From contig JSYX01000171.1 of assembly GCA_000787465.1 (NCBI GenBank), forward strand, positions 1-60,012: a DNA stretch of 60,012 nt, read 5' to 3'. The DNA comes from Thermomucor indicae-seudaticae. Its lineage: Eukaryota; Mucoromycota; Mucoromycetes; Mucorales; Lichtheimiaceae. The notes beneath the pieces were generated by a model, which saw only the letters and a program-made list of their open reading frames with translations, made no database searches and was not told the DNA's origin. Positions 56,464 to 60,012 of the stretch are shown in pieces (the stretch's first letter is position 1; each line of letters begins with the position of its first letter). The translations under genes and the position numbers were made by a program.

Positions 56464-57330
56464 TTAGTCTTCAAAGCAGACGGACCAGTAGTTGTTTTCG
56501 TCTTCGTCGCCAAAACCAGTTACCTCGTTGCGATCATCCGCCAAGATAACTTCGTGGCTATGCCTGTTTTAAATGTTCAGGACAACCATTGGGATACATC
56601 AACGCGGGAGTAGTACGTGGAACTTACAAGTGAGCACCAGTGTTGACGTGCTTAATGATGACTGGCATATCGACGTGCCAGAGCTACACACAACTTGAGT
56701 GATTCAGGAAAGCTAACGCAAAGACAAGTGGAAAGACGCTTACATAGTCGCAGTCATCCGTCTCTAATTCAGGGACAATCTTTAATTCCCAGACATCGTT
56801 CTCGTCCGATTCTTCTGCACCGCCAAATCCAGTGACTTCTTGCTGAGCAGTAATTGGACTCTCAAAACCCTCGTGCGAGTGAAGATGGCGACCGGTAGGA
56901 ACGTGTCGCAGGCGGATCTTGTCATCAAATCCGACCTCGTTGCCTTCTTGGTCAGCCATATCAATGAGAGGCAGGACTTGCCAAACCGTGTCCTCCCCAC
57001 CGGTCCAGCCGCTTGTGAAAATCTGATAGGCGCCCCCCAGTGAGCTGCTTCAGCCTTGCATTACACGGTAGCTATTTACTTACTCTTTGTTGACCACTGC
57101 CGCTTTCATAGCATTCTTCACTGGATGCCAAGTATTTACCAGTAGCGTCATGCTTCAGGCAGATAAGATCGCTACAGAGACGATTTAGTTGCTGTCATCA
57201 GCAATAAAATGAAGGCGGCTACAATTTACCCATAGCGGACAACACCATCGGCACGGCCTACAGAAAAACAACGTTATTGGTCCACACCATTGCAATCGGA
57301 GACACCAGAACTTGTTGACAACTTACTCAT
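56464..57330 (-). CDS. Small MIR-domain protein (no signal peptide)
   Basis: Six short exons assembled by phase from the ATG at 57330. They encode MSRADGVVRYG, then DLICLKHDATGKYLASSEEC, YESGSGQQR^IFTSGWTGGEDTVWQVLP, IRLRHVPTGRHLHSHEG, VTGFGGAEESDENDVWEL, LWHVDMPVIIKHVNTGAHL and HSHEVILADDRNEVTGFGDE, DENNYWSVCFED, with the TAA at 56466-56464. The repeated R/KH..TG..LHSH pattern and W..V strands are MIR motifs (a beta-trefoil shared by protein O-mannosyltransferases, IP3 receptors and SDF2). About 200 residues, all MIR. Unlike SDF2 it has no signal peptide, and unlike PMT it has no membrane helices, so it is probably cytosolic; its ligand is unknown. A TATAAAAAG box lies about 55 nt upstream. 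Confidence 0.8.
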
Positions 57331-57380
57331 TTTTGGTTACGCAAACAGAATACAGTAAATGATGCGGTTCTGGCACCGTC

Positions 57381-57389
57381 CTTTTTATA
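57381..57389 (-). promoter_or_regulatory. TATA box of the MIR-domain gene
   Basis: TATAAAAAG on the minus strand, 51-59 nt upstream of the ATG at 57330. Confidence 0.6.
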
Positions 57390-58597
57390 CTGGTCCCCCT
57401 CCGAGGTGGCACAGTGTCGGGATGACTGTGGTCAGCATTGCTGGGTTCCTGTTTTCCGCAGGCAACTTTTCCTTTTTGATTTGCGCGCACTCCTTTGCAC
57501 GGGGCTATGTCGTCGGAAAACTTTAGCCGACATAATGCCTTTGGGATTCCCAGGTTTCCAAGACATACAATCGGAGCTATACGCCGTAGTATGAGTAAGT
57601 CCCCAGAGAGACGTATCTGGTATCTCTAGTTTATACATATTACTTCGAGAACGTCCGTAATGCTATTAGCAATGAAGCGATCTGTGCAAAAAGACACGTT
57701 CTGCATCGGAAAACAAGCCATTGCAATCCTTGGAAACAGGGACCGGGAGCGTGGTTGTCGTTACATCCTATCTGAACTCGAATTTCTCTATGCCAAAGGC
57801 AGTCGAGTTAAGGAATCGATTCTTGTTATCGAAGACTGCGCGTCAATCGCTTTTCAATGATCAAAATGAGTGCTTTCGTTAAAGGCATTCCCTTCCCTTT
57901 TACCTGAATGGTCGACTATTATGGTTTGCAAGTATCAACCGGCCGTGCATAATAAGTCTGTTGACATGGACGAACTAAATGGATTTCTTTGGCAAAAAGA
58001 CGTTTGTACCGGGCTCAATTGCAGTCGCCAGGAACAGCATGGCTATATAACTTTGAGCTTTACGATAAGATTGTTTTGGCGCGGCATTCTGAGCACGTTT
58101 CTGGCTGCCGTTGCGTAGAGCCTTCCGCCTTTACTGGCTTTGGCAATGACATTGACAACCCAACGAACTTTAAATACCACGTTGATTGAGACGTGCATTA
58201 CAGAACCTTAATTACAGGTTTTCCAACTCTGCACCCAAGAGACAAAAGGAAAATGTGTCTACAAATGAACGTGACAGATAATATTTGGTCAGCGATGAAA
58301 AGAAAAGACGTTAAGCATCAGCTCCCGTTTGTCGTATTCTAGTGGTATCCAAGAATTCTCACATTATATTTCATGTTCTGGTGCTCAATGAAGCCATTCG
58401 CTGCCAGCAGCCGAATGGATGCGGGTAATTTTGAGGTACCCTCTTTGGGGTGGGTGAAACAAAGTAAAAGTGAGTTTGTGTAACAGAGTTCTATTAAACA
58501 TTATGCACTTACCACCGGAGTGTGAACCCGGAGGTGCTGGCCCGTTATTGCCGGCGGACTGCGTTTTCTATGTCAATGGGCAGCAGGACCTCTTGAA
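57390..58597. other. 1.2-kb region without a recognised gene
   Basis: Short frames on both strands show no family signal. It separates the MIR gene from the decayed gene at the right. Confidence 0.4.
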
Positions 58598-59471
58598 CTA
58601 GTCGTCATTCTCTGCTGGGACGGGTGCTTGTCGTCGGTCGAGTTCATCCCAGTCTTGTATGGGCATGTTTATTCGCTGTAGGGCCGGCTGACCGCGACGG
58701 AAGAGCTCGGGGCGCCGATGGCCTTGGTTGTCCCGCACGGCTCTAAGTATATGTATCATATTCAAGACAGACAACGTATCACGGTCCCAGTAATGAAGTC
58801 GTCGAACGTCACGGATTGCTAAGCATTCACCGTTTGTACGACGGAGTAACCCATGCTACAGATGCTGATCGTAAAACATGTTAACGACGAGCCTTGTGTT
58901 GCTTGATTTCGGCAGGTGAATACGCGCGTTTTCATCATCATCGTCTCTGCCCTCAAGTAAAGCCGTCATTTCCTTGATCAGTATCTTCAAGACTTAGAGT
59001 AAGCAACTATGACCATGTTCGCTGCCTGTAACTTACTTTGATCTGGACCATAAGCTCCACAAGTGACAGCGCGTTCTTGAACTCTTTCATTTGTTTGGGC
59101 ATCGCGCACGGCTCCTCCCGCGTCAGACGGTAGATATACCCGGCCGGTGAATCCAAGCGCAGCAGTTGCAATGTTAATCCTTTCGGAATATGTCTAAGTA
59201 TCCGTGAAACATGTGAATGTGCAATGGACGTTGCCTGCCATAATTAAAAAGCATGACTTGGAGTTTCCGGGTAAGCACGACATCATGTTTCACAGTCTTA
59301 TTGCAGGTGGCACAAGATATCCTGCGCCACTTTGAGCCCGCTTTCCTTCAGGACCTTCGTGACCTTCAGGGCATCTTTAGCCGATACACTAGCCTCGCCA
59401 CGTGCCAGATCCATTTGGTCGTCAAGTCGCACCAACAAATCAATGGATGCGCCCACCCCAACGCGTTCCAT
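58598..59471 (-). pseudogene. Decayed mobile-element gene with TnpB/Fanzor-like C-terminus
   Basis: Exon-like pieces on the minus strand run from ATG 59471 (MERVGVGASIDLLVRLDDQM) through an exon near 59240-59037 (SIAHSHVSRILRHIPKG, YIYRLTREEPCAMPKQMKEF). After a GTAAGT intron comes a piece starting ILIKEMTALLEGRDDDDENA. That frame meets TAG at 58858-58856 and continues HGLLRRTNGECLAIRDVRRL, HYWDRDTLSVLNMIHILRAV, GHRRPELFRRG, ending at TAG 58600-58598. HGLLR..., W.RD....LNM and RPE.FRR resemble the zinc-ribbon and RuvC-III end of eukaryotic TnpB relatives (Fanzor), where WNRD..A..N is expected. One zinc Cys appears replaced by Arg. The upstream part shows no RuvC motif, so a composite or deleted copy is likely. 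The identity is a family-pattern inference. Confidence 0.4.
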
Positions 59472-59523
59472 TTGTTTTACGCTTGCTAGGGTCCGTTCAC
59501 TGTTCAATCACCTTGGATTTGAA

Positions 59524-59611
59524 TTAACCGCGGTCACTCGTCCACTGAGGTTGAGTTCCCAGTCGCGGCCCGCGACCGTACCGCAGTATTAACCGCAGTT
59601 GTAACCGCAGC
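59524..59611. repeat. TAACCGC repeat cluster with GC-rich palindrome
   Basis: TTAACCGCGG, then TACCGCAGT, TTAACCGCAGT and GTAACCGCAG follow within 90 bp. Between the first two lies GTCGCG-GCC-CGCGAC, a perfect 6-bp inverted repeat with a 3-nt loop. Clusters like this are typical of subterminal repeats of DNA transposons, or of multi-site operators. Confidence 0.5.
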
Positions 59612-59691
59612 TTTTCTGAGAAAATAAATCCTTTCCCCAGTCTTGCCCTGCGCTGTTTCCTTCTTCCTTTTTCCTTTCCTGTTATTAACTC

Positions 59692-60012
59692 ATGTCAAGA
59701 TCGAGCAAATCGCGTAAAAACGACTGGAAGCTTGGCGTCATGAGACGTTTCACAGGGCCTACAGTGTACGTTGGCACTGGATACGGAAGACACGTGGTTG
59801 AAAGAAAGCAGTGAAGAAGACTACCAGAAAACAGGAACGAAGCGGCAATACATCAGAGACGCAGCGACAACAACAACAACAACAACAACAACAACATCCA
59901 CAACCAGTGGCACCGGCAGAGGTTGCTCAGCAGCCTGTACCCAATCTTGTCCCACAGGAACAAGATGATTACGACTGCTGGGATTACATTGATGACCCAG
60001 GAACGCCTGAAC
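59692..60012 (+). CDS. Partial Gln-rich gene cut by the window end
   Basis: Exon 1 starts MSRSSKSRKNDWKLGVMRRF at 59692. A GTACGT donor (59766) and an acceptor CTACCAG (to 59827) form a 62-nt intron in phase 2. Exon 2 opens KQERSGNTSETQRQ, runs through about ten Gln (CAA repeat) and HPQPVAPAEVAQQPVPNLVP, and continues QEQDDYDCWDYIDDPGTPE into the edge. The basic start, poly-Gln and acidic D/W patch resemble N-termini of fungal transposon proteins (for example KDZ-type). With the repeat cluster just upstream this may be the left end of another mobile element. No domain is visible, so function is unknown. Confidence 0.4.
59867..59899 (+). repeat. CAA/ACA microsatellite
   Basis: About ten tandem ACA/CAA units; in the predicted second exon they encode poly-Gln, in another frame poly-Thr. 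Confidence 0.85.

Noticed and set aside
1..60012. tRNA genes and CRISPR arrays
   Set aside because: I looked for T-arm consensus strings and regular repeat-spacer arrays and saw none; a tRNA could still have been missed by eye.

Overview
This window is nuclear DNA of a filamentous fungus. Short GT-AG introns (about 50-150 nt), closely spaced single-copy housekeeping genes and a Tnp2-type DNA transposon all fit this. An early-diverging fungus of the Mucoromycota (Mucorales) is my best guess, inferred from gene content and style rather than from a marker gene.

Layout, left to right. Bases 1-2.1 kb hold no convincing gene. Next come a kelch-repeat gene (-), the F1-ATPase assembly factor ATP11 (-), and then NOT4, the RING E3 of the CCR4-NOT complex (+), which converges on an arrestin-like trafficking adaptor (-). 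A conserved-looking unknown gene (+), a 42-residue membrane microprotein (+) and a MIT-domain gene (-) follow. PEP carboxykinase (+) converges on folylpolyglutamate synthase (-). Then come a right-handed beta-helix protein (-), a 2.4-kb gene-poor stretch, and the GARP subunit VPS54 (+).

The interval 32.0-33.4 kb has no protein gene. On the minus strand it looks like a TATA-driven, multi-intron non-coding transcript whose introns carry box C/D snoRNAs. One of them has a 13-nt guide complementary to a universally conserved 18S rRNA segment. After it come ECM31 (pantothenate synthesis), mitochondrial IF-3, a coiled-coil protein, a DUF1771-Smr protein, a UPF0014 membrane protein and an M28B glutamate-carboxypeptidase-like peptidase, all (+).

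Bases 45402-51050 are a complete 5.65-kb CACTA-superfamily transposon. It has CACTGCRCC termini, a 3-bp CAC target duplication, subterminal TTTTAGG repeats, an accessory gene (+) and a Tnp2-like transposase (-) that is broken by an in-frame TAG. Just outside it lies a casein-kinase-1-like gene with an FRD catalytic loop and a C-terminal tail rich in WG/GW. Glutaryl-CoA dehydrogenase (+) converges on a MIR-domain protein (-). The last 1.5 kb contains a decayed gene whose C-terminus looks like a TnpB/Fanzor zinc-ribbon/RuvC-III end, a cluster of TAACCGC repeats, and the start of a Gln-rich gene cut by the window edge.

Most genes are housekeeping: mitochondrial assembly, translation and metabolism (ATP11, IF-3, GCDH, PCK1); folate and pantothenate cofactors (FPGS, ECM31); and vesicle traffic (VPS54, arrestin, MIT). 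The unusual material is the snoRNA host, the CACTA element, the WG-repeat kinase and the right-hand repeat region. Exon borders were placed by eye from GT-AG signals, reading frame and family conservation.
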